Numbered from the stretch's first letter, positions 15,278-24,772 are shown. The stretch is 61,276 nt of DNA from Deltaproteobacteria bacterium ADurb.Bin207 (GCA_002070115.1 MWCO01000030.1:1-61276), one strand, 5' to 3'. A program made the numbers and translations. Notes: a model not told the origin generated them from the sequence alone.

Positions 15278-16762
15278 TCAAGGCAGTTCCGTCTTCAACT
15301 CCAAACCACCGGTGAGATTGCCCGATCCAACCCCCGCCGGGCGAGAAGTCGTAACATTTCGCGGCCCCGAAGGGGTAGGGGACACCGACGACGACGCACT
15401 CTGCGGCTTCGGCTGTTCTCGCAATTCAATCCGTATCACCTCTTGCTTCCCTTCGAATCGCAACGTGCGCCACTGCGTCTCATACCCCGGCGCTTGCACA
15501 CGAATCTCGACCGTCTCGCCCCGCAGGCCGTCGACCAGCCCATCGACCATCTGCCGATCTCCCACGAAAACACTCGCCCCCTGCACATTGGTCTCCACTC
15601 GGATCACCGCCGAAGCGTCGGCGGAAATCGCGGGCGCGTAGCTACCCACTGACCCCGTTCCCACAACAGGACCGCGGTTCCATACTGCCCAGGCCGCTAT
15701 CGAAACGACGAACCCTACGGTTACCGCCAGCCCCACCAAATAGCTTCGCAGTCGCCGCTTTCGATTCAGTCCACCGCCTGACCGCGGCAACCGGTTCTGC
15801 TCCGACAGCACATCGTTCTCTTTTGCGTTGACCTCCCGATCACGAATCGTATCGGCGCCGAGCAGCTCGCCTTGCATCGACTCGGGCACCGCAAGCCGCA
15901 ACGCTTCGAGATACTCCCGCGCCGAAGAAAAACGCTTGTCCCGCGATTGGCGCATCGCTCGAGAAACCACATCCGCGATGGGATCGGCCACGCCCGCCAC
16001 CCCCCGCAACGACGGCGGCGATTGCGTACAAATGGCGATGATCACCTGTTCGTAATTGTCCCCGGAAAAAGGACGATGACCGGCCAGACATTCGAACATG
16101 ATCACACCCACGGACCATAAGTCCGCGCGACCATCCAGATCCGCCAACCCCTGCGCCTGCTCGGGCGCCATATAATGGGGCGTTCCAAGAATGACTCCCT
16201 TTTGCGTGAGGGTATGGCACCCCAAGGCCCCGGTTCTGTCGGTGTTTTTGCAGATGCCGAAGTCCACGATCTTGGCAACCCACGACTCATCGTCGGTGCG
16301 GGCAAGGAAGATGTTTTCGGGCTTCAAGTCCCGATGCACGACCCCTTTTTCATGCGCGCGATGAAGGCCGCGAAGCACTTGCGCGGCCATCCGTACCGTG
16401 TCGGAAACCGATAGCGTGCCTTCCCGTTGAAGCCTTGCGCCAAGAGTCTCGCCGCGAAGCAATTCCATGACCAGATAGGGTCTGTTTTCGGCGATCCCCA
16501 CATCGAAAACCTGGACCACGTTAGCGCTTTCGATAGCAGCAGCCATGCGCGCTTCTCGCTCGAAACGCTCGACCGCATCGGGTTGCGTGGCCGACTCGAC
16601 ATCGATGATCTTCAGGGCCACACGTTTTCCCAAAGCAAGATTCTCCGCCTCGTATACCGCCCCCATCCCGCCTTGCCCAATGAGCCGCAGGATACGGTAC
16701 TTCGCATCGACCTCACGGCCGATCCACATCGCGGTGTCGTGGGTGGAACCCGTGTCTGTCAT
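15278..16762 (-). CDS. Eukaryote-like Ser/Thr protein kinase with C-terminal PEGA domain
   Basis: A 494-residue transmembrane kinase. The kinase domain spans about residues 22-285: glycine loop IGQGGMGAVYEA, Lys51, catalytic loop HRDLKPEN (143-150), DFG 167-169 and GTPHYMAPE (193-201). All catalytic residues are present. A linker leads to one membrane helix (YLVGLAVTVGFVVSIAAWAV, about 343-362) and an extracytoplasmic PEGA-like domain (NVQGASVFVGDRQMVDGL). The last residues form the right copy of the 94-bp repeat. The kinase probably once preceded the PEGA/barrel gene, which now lies across the island. Confidence 0.93.
   Translation of the reverse strand: MTDTGSTHDTAMWIGREVDAKYRILRLIGQGGMGAVYEAENLALGKRVALKIIDVESATQPDAVERFEREARMAAAIESANVVQVFDVGIAENRPYLVMELLRGETLGARLQREGTLSVSDTVRMAAQVLRGLHRAHEKGVVHRDLKPENIFLARTDDESWVAKIVDFGICKNTDRTGALGCHTLTQKGVILGTPHYMAPEQAQGLADLDGRADLWSVGVIMFECLAGHRPFSGDNYEQVIIAICTQSPPSLRGVAGVADPIADVVSRAMRQSRDKRFSSAREYLEALRLAVPESMQGELLGADTIRDREVNAKENDVLSEQNRLPRSGGGLNRKRRLRSYLVGLAVTVGFVVSIAAWAVWNRGPVVGTGSVGSYAPAISADASAVIRVETNVQGASVFVGDRQMVDGLVDGLRGETVEIRVQAPGYETQWRTLRFEGKQEVIRIELREQPKPQSASSSVSPTPSGPRNVTTSRPAGVGSGNLTGGLELKTELP
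15279..15372 (-). repeat. 94-bp direct repeat, right copy (within kinase 3' end)
   Basis: This is the partner of 6660-6753, with 9 mismatches over 94 bp. It encodes the functional C-terminus of the kinase (VTTSRPAGVGSGNLTGG ...). The element therefore leaves the kinase gene intact on this side, as is usual for integration into the 3' end of a gene. Confidence 0.9.
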
Positions 16763-16774
16763 GAGGCCTCCAGG

Positions 16775-17806
16775 TTAGCGCATCGCTTCGGTATCCACCG
16801 AAACTTGCGATGACAAGAGGCCCAGATCGAGCTGCGAGCTTGCTCCGGTATTGATAGAACCATTTGAATTTATTGATAATATTCCGGTTCCGAGGTGCGG
16901 AGAGCGAGCTTTGATCTGGCGCGCGTGGCGAAGCCCCGCCTCGGGAGACTCGTTCGCATAACAATACACGCAACCATGGCCGCAGGTATGATAAGCGCCA
17001 ATATCGCGGGCAAAAGCGCAACCACAGCCCTTGCGGGTCGGAGCCATTCGCATCGCCGAAGCAGGCACGGATGTGAACGAGGCGATCCATTCGGGATCGA
17101 TGCAGCGCGCGGGCGCAATTTGTTCGGAAAGATCGGCTTCACAACAGGCAAAGACCGATAGCTTGTGTTGCTTGCCCACGGCGACGAGACGCGCGGCGAG
17201 ACGTTTTCGCTGTTCGAACGAAGGGGTTTCCCATCGTTCGTATCCCGCTGCCTCGAGGGCCTTCAACCCCCGTTTGGTCGAGGGATATGGGTCGAGGAAA
17301 CTGATGATGCCGCAGCGCACCAGAGGTGCGATTCGCTCGGCCAGTGAAGCAAAATGCGCTTCGTGGAAGTCCTCGTGATGCCGACTGCCCAGGATGATGG
17401 GATCGTATCGCCATACGGTGCGCGAGGGGCCGTATCGTTTGGCGAGTCTTTCGAATTGCTCGAGGACCGTATCGACATCGGGACCTCGTTGCTCCAGCGG
17501 GGGCCCATAGCCGGTGAGAGAGAGGTGGAAACAAGGGCGTAACCCACGGTCCTCCAATTCGGGAAAATGCGGCAACAGCCTTCGGTAATCTCGAGACCAA
17601 TACACGACCGCGATCACGTCATTCGGGCGCAGAGACACGTCCAGCACTTGTCGCGGGTTGCGAGGATTTTTCACAAGAACGCGCCCCTCCCGGACGCGAT
17701 GCATCCACCATGAGGAAAAAAAAGCCGGAATATCTGTTCGACGGCTTGCGCTGAGGATGAGCGGTGGCACGTTGCTCACGTTGACGCGATCAGAAACGAA
17801 GAGCAA
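16775..17806 (-). CDS. DUF1848 family iron-sulfur/radical-SAM-like protein
   Basis: A 343-residue protein with the DUF1848 hallmarks. The N-terminal LILSASRRTDIPAFFSSWW is followed by VKNPRNPRQVLDVSL, VIAVVYWSRDY and a central FHLSLTGYG. The C-terminal Cys cluster (CGCAFARDIGAYHTCGHGCV, then YCYAN) probably binds an iron-sulfur cluster. DUF1848 proteins are of unknown function and resemble radical SAM enzymes with the cluster moved to the C-terminus. Start candidates are TTG 17806 and GTG 17779. It ends 12 bp before the kinase start on the same strand. Confidence 0.88.
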   Translation of the reverse strand: MLFVSDRVNVSNVPPLILSASRRTDIPAFFSSWWMHRVREGRVLVKNPRNPRQVLDVSLRPNDVIAVVYWSRDYRRLLPHFPELEDRGLRPCFHLSLTGYGPPLEQRGPDVDTVLEQFERLAKRYGPSRTVWRYDPIILGSRHHEDFHEAHFASLAERIAPLVRCGIISFLDPYPSTKRGLKALEAAGYERWETPSFEQRKRLAARLVAVGKQHKLSVFACCEADLSEQIAPARCIDPEWIASFTSVPASAMRMAPTRKGCGCAFARDIGAYHTCGHGCVYCYANESPEAGLRHARQIKARSPHLGTGILSINSNGSINTGASSQLDLGLLSSQVSVDTEAMR

Positions 17807-17993
17807 CTGCTTGCGATGAAAAGCCGGTATCTATGGGCGTATCGTTCGATGGGAGCGGATGGGTTGAAAGGTGGTTCGTTTGCCTTGCTTCGCGTAACGA
17901 GCGGCAGCTATGGTTTGCGCCATGCATGGGTTCGTGACTCTTCGGCCGTGTATGGCTGGAAACCCGTAATGACCTGGCGGGAGGGTTTGTCGG

Positions 17994-19583
17994 ATGCTCA
18001 GTAGCGCGGCAACGCCCTACATCGTGTTTTCCATCGGCTTCCTCATCATGGTGGCCGTACTCGCCAATCGAATTTCCGGGCGCTTGGGTATTCCCACGTT
18101 GTTGGTTTTCATCGCCGTGGGGATGCTTGCGGGCTCCGATGGCCCTGGGGGAATTGAGTTCGACAACCCCGCGGTCGCCAACCTCATCGGCGTGTTCGCA
18201 TTGGCATATATTTTATTTTCCGGCGGCCTGGACACCAAGTGGAGCAAGGTCAAAGGGGTGGCATGGCATGCGGCCGCCCTGGCCACGTTGGGAGTCGGCA
18301 TCTCCGCGGCTTTGGTCGGCATATTTGCCTCCTACATCCTCGACTTCACGATCTGGGAAGGCCTGCTGGTCGGTTCCATCATCTCATCGACCGATGCTGC
18401 CGCCGTCTTCGCCGTTCTTCGCTCACGAGGCGTAAGTCTCAAAGGGGATGTGGCGCCGCTTTTGGAATTCGAATCCGGAAGCAACGACCCCATGGCTGTA
18501 TTTCTGACCTTGGGGGTCCTCGGTGTCGTCATGGACTCCTCGCAAAAACCCCTTTGGCTCTTGCTTTCCTTCGTGTTCAGCATGACCGGCGGGCTGGCGT
18601 TGGGACTCGCTTTCGGATTCCTTACCTCCTTCATCCTCAACCGACTTCGTCTCGAATACGAAGGGCTCTATCCGGTGCTCAGCATCAGCGTCGTTCTGTT
18701 GACCTACGGAAGCTGCGAAATCCTTCACGCCAACGGCTTTCTTGCCGTGTATGTGGCCGGCATCGTGCTCAGCAGCAACGACATTCACCTCAAGCGCTAT
18801 CTGATGAAGTTTCACGATGGCATCGGGTGGCTGATGCAGATCCTTTTGTTCGTCACCCTGGGCCTTCTCGTATACCCCTCGCAACTTCCCAGTGTCCTGC
18901 TGCCCGCAGTGCTCATCGCCACTTTCCTCATGTTTGTCGCCCGGCCCGTTGCCGTGTACTCGCTGATGATTCGAAGCCGATTCACGATGGCCGAAAGAAC
19001 GTTGGTGGCGTGGACCGGGCTGCGCGGCGCCGTTCCCATCGTCCTCGCTACCTTCCCCCTGCTGGCTGGACACCCGAAGTCCAATATGATCTTCGACATC
19101 GTTTTCTTCGTCGTCCTGCTGTCCGCCCTGCTACAGGGCAAAAGCCTCATGATGGTGGCTAGATGGCTCGGGGTCGATGAGCCCCTCGTCGATCGACCGC
19201 AATCCCCCATCGAATTCGAACATCGAGAAGGCGTGGGAAGCGAAGCCCGTGAGATCGATGTGCCGCCTTCTTCCGCCATCGTGGGCAAACGGGTCTTTCA
19301 ACTCGGACTGCCACCCGGTGTGCTCATCGTCATGATCCGAAGAGATCATTCCTTCATCGTGCCTCGAGGAGATACCTGCGTGCGCGCGTACGATACGCTG
19401 CATATCCTTGGGGAAAAAAGCGCCCTTGCGATATCCGAAGCGCTCGTCGAACAACAGGCTCCCCATCGAAGCGATGATCAAGATCCCCCTTCGGGCAGTT
19501 CTTCCGGTGACGCCGAATGCGAACGAGCCGTGCAGCAGGCATTGCCCATGATCGGATCGGACGCCAGCGCAAACGCTGTCTGA
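17994..19583 (+). CDS. CPA1-type K+/H+ (cation/proton) antiporter with regulatory C-terminus
   Basis: A 529-residue antiporter. About 12 membrane helices fill residues 5-390. The family's acidic transport motif region is visible (LVGSIISSTDAAAVFAVLRS, with LLEFESGSNDPMAVFLTLGV). The cytoplasmic C-terminus (about 400-490) has a TrkA-C-like fold (REIDVPPSSAIVGKRVFQLG, RGDTCVRAYDTLHILG). Together these resemble the NhaP2/CvrA group that exchanges K+ or Na+ for H+. ATG 17994 follows GGGAGGG at a good distance. The acidic Ser-rich tail is variable in this family. Confidence 0.93.
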   Translation: MLSSAATPYIVFSIGFLIMVAVLANRISGRLGIPTLLVFIAVGMLAGSDGPGGIEFDNPAVANLIGVFALAYILFSGGLDTKWSKVKGVAWHAAALATLGVGISAALVGIFASYILDFTIWEGLLVGSIISSTDAAAVFAVLRSRGVSLKGDVAPLLEFESGSNDPMAVFLTLGVLGVVMDSSQKPLWLLLSFVFSMTGGLALGLAFGFLTSFILNRLRLEYEGLYPVLSISVVLLTYGSCEILHANGFLAVYVAGIVLSSNDIHLKRYLMKFHDGIGWLMQILLFVTLGLLVYPSQLPSVLLPAVLIATFLMFVARPVAVYSLMIRSRFTMAERTLVAWTGLRGAVPIVLATFPLLAGHPKSNMIFDIVFFVVLLSALLQGKSLMMVARWLGVDEPLVDRPQSPIEFEHREGVGSEAREIDVPPSSAIVGKRVFQLGLPPGVLIVMIRRDHSFIVPRGDTCVRAYDTLHILGEKSALAISEALVEQQAPHRSDDQDPPSGSSSGDAECERAVQQALPMIGSDASANAV

Positions 19584-19699
19584 TGTCCACGAGGCCATCT
19601 GTGGCAAGGCCTTGGAAAGCGTCGCTTTCATCCTCCCGGCATTCAAAAAAATATTCTGTAATATCAACTAGTTGCCTTGTGTTTCGGAACACGGGCCGA

Positions 19700-19993
19700 T
19701 CACCAATAGGTGGTTGTGATGGTGACCGGTCCCTGGACGCGCGCCAGGCAAGCGAGTCGCTCATGGTTTCCGAGTGCTCCCTGCCGTTTCGCTTCTTGCT
19801 CGGGGCGAGTTACGGCACAAAGGTTGTCTTCTCCCGCCACGATCTGAACTCGACAAGCGCGACAGATGCCGGATCGATCACAAGAGGAGGCGAGGGGCAA
19901 TCCCGCGGCGTGGCACGCCTCGAGCAAGGATGTGCCGTGGGATACTTGGATCGTGCGATGGGAAGGGATGAAACAAACGGTATACGCGACCAT
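19700..19993 (-). CDS. 2Fe-2S ferredoxin
   Basis: A 97-residue plant/vertebrate-type ferredoxin. Ligands are Cys38-x5-Cys44-x2-Cys47 (SCDRSGICRACRV) and Cys82 (RLACLARV), with the GTSLLEACHAAGLPL helix before the loop. It transfers single electrons; the partner is not evident. The ATG directly abuts the stop of the upstream membrane glycosyltransferase gene, so the two are cotranscribed. Their functional link is obscure. Confidence 0.92.
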   Translation of the reverse strand: MVAYTVCFIPSHRTIQVSHGTSLLEACHAAGLPLASSCDRSGICRACRVQIVAGEDNLCAVTRPEQEAKRQGALGNHERLACLARVQGPVTITTTYW

Positions 19994-21679
19994 TCAGAAA
20001 CTGGGGTTGGGTGGAGGGAGGCGCTGACAGGTCTGCGCGTTGCCGCGTCGATGGTAGATATGTGCCGTGCGACCATTGCGACCCACGATGGTTTCGACAA
20101 AGCAATATTTTTGATCAAGGTACGAGACGAGGGGGGGATAGCGGCGAATCCCGCGTCCGTGGATGGAATTGGGAACGTCGACGACGAGTGCCGGTTTTTC
20201 TGACTCGAGTTCTCGCAGCAATAGTTCTCTCGATCCTGGAACGACGAGTCGTTCCTCGTGTTCGAAGGATAGCCAATGGAACCACGGGACGATCCCCGCG
20301 GGGAAGGTGGTGAAAACGAATCGGGAGGCGGCTCGACGTTTGGAATTTACATAAATTTCGGGGGCAAATCCCCATACGAAGATGCTCTCGGAGGGCTGGG
20401 AATGCGCCTGAACGTACCGAGCGATCGGCTCCTCTTCGGGGTTACCGTAGAACTCTCCGGCTCGCCGCTGACCATCGAGCCATAAGGTGGTGAGAAGACG
20501 AAAGACGAAACTGATGCCAACGAAGCATGCGAGTACGACTAGATTCGATCGCAGGGGGCGTTGGAAGCGTATTCGTTCGATGGAGTCTTCGAGCATGGTG
20601 CCGAGCAGCAAGCCGAGCCAGGGCAACACCGGGATGAAGTAATGGTCCCAGAATCGGAAGGTACCGATCGCTCCCGCGAGAGCGAGCATCGTATGCAGTG
20701 CCGTGGTGGTGGGCAGAGCAGTCGATGAAAACGCGGTAGACCAGCGGTGATGGCTTGGTTCGAGTTTGGAGAAGAAACGAGCCAACGCCCATGCGATGGT
20801 CGAAAGGATGACAAGCAGCAGCGCGCCGTGTTCCCGCCAGAAAAGGAAAGTGGATTCCACGGCATAGCCCGCGGTAACGGGCTCCATGTAGACGCTTCGG
20901 TTGTAGGTGAACAGGTAGTAGGAAAAGGGTCTGAAAGCGTTAGAGCGAGCGAAATAAGCGGTGACCGCGAGGACGGGAGTCACAGCTCCGATGGCGAATG
21001 CCATGGCGGGCTGGAAGGGATGTCCTTTGGCGAAGGGCTTATCGCGATGGGCCATGCCATCGACGATCCACCATAGTCCTACTGGTAAAATATGTAGGAA
21101 AGTCGGTTGCTTACAAAGACCTCCCAGCGAGATCAGAAGACCGCTGAGTGCGGCGAACCATAGCTGTGACTCTCGGCGTGGGCCGGGTGTTTGCAGAGCC
21201 CAGGTCGTGATCAACGCGCCAAGCAAGACGAACGGCATGGCGACGAGTTCACCGTTGAAGCCAATGCCATCCTTGGGCTCCATGGCGTAGACGGTGGAGA
21301 ACACGAAAGAGGCGCTTGCCAGAAATCCCGCTAGCGGCTTTCGGAATGCCACGCCGATGAGAAAGGCCAGCCAAAGCGTGAGCTGGGCGGCGAGCAGGGC
21401 TCCGAACCGCATCGCAGCCCACGAGTAGCCGCCGGCAAACCACTGAAGTATCGCCGCGAGCCAGTACAACATCGGGCCCCGATGACTGACGGCGTCGACA
21501 TAAGGAAGCCATCGGCCATCGAGCATGCGCTGGGCGAAGACCGTGATATAGGCTTCGTCCCAGCCAGCCCAAAGGCTGTAAGGTACGGAAAACCATCGAT
21601 GAACGCTGCCTAAGTGCAACGCGAGACAAAGGGTGGCGGCCGTCGCCAGTACGGTTCGCATGCGAAAAGAATCACGCAT
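19994..21679 (-). CDS. Membrane glycosyltransferase, ArnT/PMT (GT39/GT83)-like
   Basis: A protein of about 561 residues with roughly ten membrane helices. After the first helix, a loop with WAGWDEAYITVFAQRML contains acidic residues where GT-C enzymes keep their catalytic Asp/Glu. DAVSHRGPMLYWL follows, as in polyprenyl-phosphate-dependent glycosyltransferases. It would transfer a sugar from a lipid-linked donor at the outer face of the inner membrane. ATG 21679 begins MRDSFRMRTVLATAAT. TTG 21718 in the same frame is an alternative start. It is followed without a gap by the ferredoxin gene. Confidence 0.82.
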   Translation of the reverse strand: MRDSFRMRTVLATAATLCLALHLGSVHRWFSVPYSLWAGWDEAYITVFAQRMLDGRWLPYVDAVSHRGPMLYWLAAILQWFAGGYSWAAMRFGALLAAQLTLWLAFLIGVAFRKPLAGFLASASFVFSTVYAMEPKDGIGFNGELVAMPFVLLGALITTWALQTPGPRRESQLWFAALSGLLISLGGLCKQPTFLHILPVGLWWIVDGMAHRDKPFAKGHPFQPAMAFAIGAVTPVLAVTAYFARSNAFRPFSYYLFTYNRSVYMEPVTAGYAVESTFLFWREHGALLLVILSTIAWALARFFSKLEPSHHRWSTAFSSTALPTTTALHTMLALAGAIGTFRFWDHYFIPVLPWLGLLLGTMLEDSIERIRFQRPLRSNLVVLACFVGISFVFRLLTTLWLDGQRRAGEFYGNPEEEPIARYVQAHSQPSESIFVWGFAPEIYVNSKRRAASRFVFTTFPAGIVPWFHWLSFEHEERLVVPGSRELLLRELESEKPALVVDVPNSIHGRGIRRYPPLVSYLDQKYCFVETIVGRNGRTAHIYHRRGNAQTCQRLPPPNPSF

Positions 21680-21748
21680 GGGCTGACCGTTTCGCGCAGG
21701 TGGTCCGCGATATTTCAAAGAGGTTGCGGCGAGGGGCGGCCACGGGCT

Positions 21749-22981
21749 TCATCCACCCTCGGGCTCCGCATCACCAACGCCGCCGTCGACGCCTGCACAT
21801 GGATCCGGTACCTCCACGCGAGCCGCCGTGCCGATCGTCGCCTCCGAAGCTTCGAACGCGATGCCGACCGAAAGGGCATCACATGTGACCTCGGGGAGAA
21901 TGGCACCGCTCGACAGCACATCCGCCCATGCCTTGGCGAACCCTTCGACCGTGGATGACAGGGGGTCTCCGGGGCACAAGCCGATGAATCGAAAACTGTC
22001 GATGGCGTCTTTGGTATCCATCCTGCCAGCGATGATTCCATCAGTCAGCGTCCAGTTGCCTTCCTGGTCCTGAACCAATTTGCCTGTCACGACGCCCCCT
22101 TGCACCACCAGAGGGAATGCGGTTGCGACGCCTCGATCGTCGGGAAACCAAAACCTCGTGTTGTCACGCAATCGAGCGACCACGTAGCCATCGCGCACAT
22201 AGGCGGTTGAATCATCGAGCTTGGAATTACCGACGACTTGTTGTCCGACGGATTCGTTCACATAGTCGGATTGGACGAACCACGTGTCGCTTTTTTGCCA
22301 GCACTCATCGGCATTCCAACTCTTTTGCGTTTGGCAATCGATTCCTTTTAGCGTTTCGATGCCCGGGGAAGGATAAATATCGACACGCACCGTGGCGTCG
22401 TTGGGCTTGCCATTGTAGTCCGATATTTTGAACAACATATTGTAGGCGCCAACACACAGCGAACAGTTGAACGTGTGATCGTTGAGTCCAAAGCGAAGGC
22501 CAATATCATCATTGGTCGAAATGGCGTATTCGAGTTCGCCGAAGCGGTTATCGCGACAGAAGTTGCCATCGCCGGCTACGAGAGGGATGGGGGATTTGCA
22601 GGAGAATATGGGTTCGGGGGTGCTGCACGTGGGCGAGCGCGTACACGTTCCATCCAGGTCGAAGCCAATGTCCTGCCACGCGGTGGGACTCAGGTTGCCG
22701 TTGCGATCGAGAGAACCCAGACGCATGGAACGAACGGCAAAAACCAAGGGGGGGATAGGTTCCCCAGGATCGCTTTTCGGTCGATGTTCCGCACGAGGCA
22801 TCGAAGCGGTGGCGCATTTGGTAGTCGGGTCGGTTCCGGACCACCATCCAACGCCATCGCCTCTGGGCATCGCACCGAATCCGCTCGCCCCATCCAATAG
22901 CAGGGATTCGTCGTAAACCTTGCAACCCGGCACCACAACCAGCGCGAAGGTGGCGAAGGCATAGAGCATCGCTCGATTCAT
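21749..22981 (-). CDS. Cys-rich secreted lipoprotein, function unknown
   Basis: A 410-residue lipoprotein. The signal peptide ends in VVVPGC (Cys20), and ATG 22981 has an AGGT site upstream. The body contains many Cys (CTRSPTCSTPEPIFSCKSP, FNCSLCVGAY, CQTQKSWNADECW). A repeated pattern of beta segments describes values and conversions typical of myxobacterial surface lipoproteins (VEGFAKAWADVLSSGAILP). The C-terminus is Gly/Asp-rich. No catalytic motif is seen. Confidence 0.82.
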   Translation of the reverse strand: MNRAMLYAFATFALVVVPGCKVYDESLLLDGASGFGAMPRGDGVGWWSGTDPTTKCATASMPRAEHRPKSDPGEPIPPLVFAVRSMRLGSLDRNGNLSPTAWQDIGFDLDGTCTRSPTCSTPEPIFSCKSPIPLVAGDGNFCRDNRFGELEYAISTNDDIGLRFGLNDHTFNCSLCVGAYNMLFKISDYNGKPNDATVRVDIYPSPGIETLKGIDCQTQKSWNADECWQKSDTWFVQSDYVNESVGQQVVGNSKLDDSTAYVRDGYVVARLRDNTRFWFPDDRGVATAFPLVVQGGVVTGKLVQDQEGNWTLTDGIIAGRMDTKDAIDSFRFIGLCPGDPLSSTVEGFAKAWADVLSSGAILPEVTCDALSVGIAFEASEATIGTAARVEVPDPCAGVDGGVGDAEPEGG

Positions 22982-23513
22982 AACGGACCTGGAGAATACC
23001 TTCTGGGCTCCGCTGGGCAAACGTCTTGGTTTGTGTGGGTTAATGAAGGATAAGTGCTCACCAAGGAGCCGCGATGAACGATCATGGTCACGGCCATAGA
23101 ATACGGTAGCGGTCACGGTGCATAGCACGCGGCTGCGGTCACGGTCACCCACGTGGGGACCGTCGCATCTGGCTTTGCGGGTCCGCCTTGCCGCGGGGCA
23201 ATGGGTCCACGAGGAGAGCGACGGCCTGGCGCAGCTTCTATGCGTTGCGGTACCTATCGAACTGGTGCAACTGGTTTTGTCGACAGCGTGGCACCGCTGC
23301 CGTTTCTCATGTGCCGTGACCGTTGGATGTGTTCTCCCTGCAGGAACGGTTTTCGTATCGTACCCATTCAGCTCCTGTATGTTGGGGTGCTGGGGTATGG
23401 AACTTGAATTCGAGGACTCGACGTTGGACGACGGTCAAGGTACAGAAGCGGTTGTTGGAAGACGAAAGAGGCAAGATGGTGGGGTTGATTTCATTGGACA
23501 TTGGGTTTCGTGA
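22982..23513. other. Divergent intergenic region with GTCACGG repeat tract
   Basis: About 530 bp between two divergent genes, which presumably holds both promoters. I see a degenerate repeat (23085-23150) built on GGTCACGG words, and otherwise only shadow frames. No RNA gene is recognisable. Confidence 0.5.
23085..23150. repeat. Degenerate GGTCACGG repeat tract
   Basis: Imperfect units (ATGGTCACGGCCAT, GCGGTCACGGTGC, GCGGTCACGGTCACC) are spaced 15-30 bp apart. The words match those at 15164-15225. Confidence 0.55.
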
Positions 23514-24497
23514 ATGAAGCTTCGTCGCATGATTCGATGGTTCAGCGTGCTGGGTTGCCTGTGGATGGTGTCAGGACCTGTGCGCGCGCAATCGGATGTC
23601 GACCCAGAGAAACTCCGGTTGGCAGCGGAAGAATACGATGCGGGGCGAAGGGCGTATAAGCTGGGGGATTTCGCCAAAGCGGCGACGTTATTTGAAAACG
23701 CGTATCGCGATGCCCCCAGTGCGCAAACGCTGCGTATGGCCATTCGTTCCCGAGATGAGGCGCGTCATCATGCAAGGGCAGCCACGTTGTGTGCGCTGGC
23801 GCTTTCCACCTACGGGCAAGATGCCGAAACGGCGGCCTTGGCGCGTCGTGTTCTCGAACAGCGCGCACCGCAATTGGTTCAAATGACAGTGCAGTGCAAA
23901 CCAGCCTGTGCCGTGTTGCTCGATGGTCTGGTGGTGCAAGACGAAGAGGCGCAGCGGCTCGTTCTTTATGCGGGGGAGGGAATGCATACGGTAACCGCGG
24001 GCTGGAGCGGCAGGCGAAGCCTTTCCAAACAATTCGAAGGCAAGGCGGGCGAATCGATGAACCTTTTTTTCGAAGCGCCAGCGACCGAGCAGCCCGCATC
24101 GAAGCCACAAGTCGTTGAGCCGGAGAGGGGCGGTTCCGGTTCGGGAAAGGCTTCTCCCACGTTGTTTTGGCTTGGTACGGGGGTGACTGCCGTATTTGGG
24201 GGGCTGACGGTATGGAGTGGCATTGACACACTCAACAACCCGGGCCCCGATGCGGTTCGCGAAGCTTGCGTGGGAAAAGGAACGAGTTGCCCCGCGTACC
24301 AGCAGGGGCTCGATAATCAATCCAGGACCAACTACCTGCTTCTCGGCACGGGCATTGGCGTCGTGTCCGTAGCCGTCATCGGTTTATTTTTTACCGATTG
24401 GAATAACGAGGAGGCGTCGAACACGGCCGTATCGGTCACACCGACGGCCGACCCTTCTGACAAAAGCCTTGGGTTGTCTACAACCTATCGATTTTAA
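23514..24497 (+). CDS. Secreted/membrane TPR-PEGA-like protein
   Basis: A 327-residue protein. A signal peptide (LGCLWMVSGPVRAQS) precedes a TPR-like helical region (AGRRAYKLGDFAKAATLFEN). A small PEGA-like beta segment follows (CKPACAVLLDGLVVQDEEA ... LYAGEGMHTVTAGW). A Pro/Ser linker leads to two membrane helices (about 215-235 and 275-300). The kinase at 24773 lies downstream on the same strand, with a 275-bp gap. The pairing of a PEGA-type sensor with a kinase mirrors the arrangement inferred for the other kinase. Confidence 0.78.
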   Translation: MKLRRMIRWFSVLGCLWMVSGPVRAQSDVDPEKLRLAAEEYDAGRRAYKLGDFAKAATLFENAYRDAPSAQTLRMAIRSRDEARHHARAATLCALALSTYGQDAETAALARRVLEQRAPQLVQMTVQCKPACAVLLDGLVVQDEEAQRLVLYAGEGMHTVTAGWSGRRSLSKQFEGKAGESMNLFFEAPATEQPASKPQVVEPERGGSGSGKASPTLFWLGTGVTAVFGGLTVWSGIDTLNNPGPDAVREACVGKGTSCPAYQQGLDNQSRTNYLLLGTGIGVVSVAVIGLFFTDWNNEEASNTAVSVTPTADPSDKSLGLSTTYRF

Positions 24498-24772
24498 AGC
24501 GTTTTTAGCTCTGGCGCCCGAGTCTTCGATTCATCGAGCGCGGGTTCGCAAGGAGGGGTATTGGCGGAAACTCGACAAACTGGCAAAGACCCGGTAGTTG
24601 CATGGACTGCCCTGGATTGTCGGGGATTGGGTGGTTGGAGCGAAGTGAGGTTTGGCAGGGATGGGGTCGGGTTCGGGATGGAGGAAGCGGCTTTTTCGGT
24701 TGTATTTGCTGCCGTTCCGGCTCATGAAAACCTAATCATGGTAGCCAATCGTCCGTATCGATAGGAGTGCGT

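Larger units (their letters stand above)
14446..15278. other. AT-rich intergenic region at right end of island
   Basis: About 830 bp without a gene I would defend. It contains a small minus-strand frame (14607-14804, 65 codons from a TTG) with plausible codon usage but no recognisable motif. It also contains a perfect palindrome at 15121-15141, a GTGACCG-rich degenerate repeat and a weak GGGG-AGATTA-CCCC hairpin (15243-15256) downstream of the kinase stop. The promoter of the RiPP array presumably lies near 14450-14600. Confidence 0.5.
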
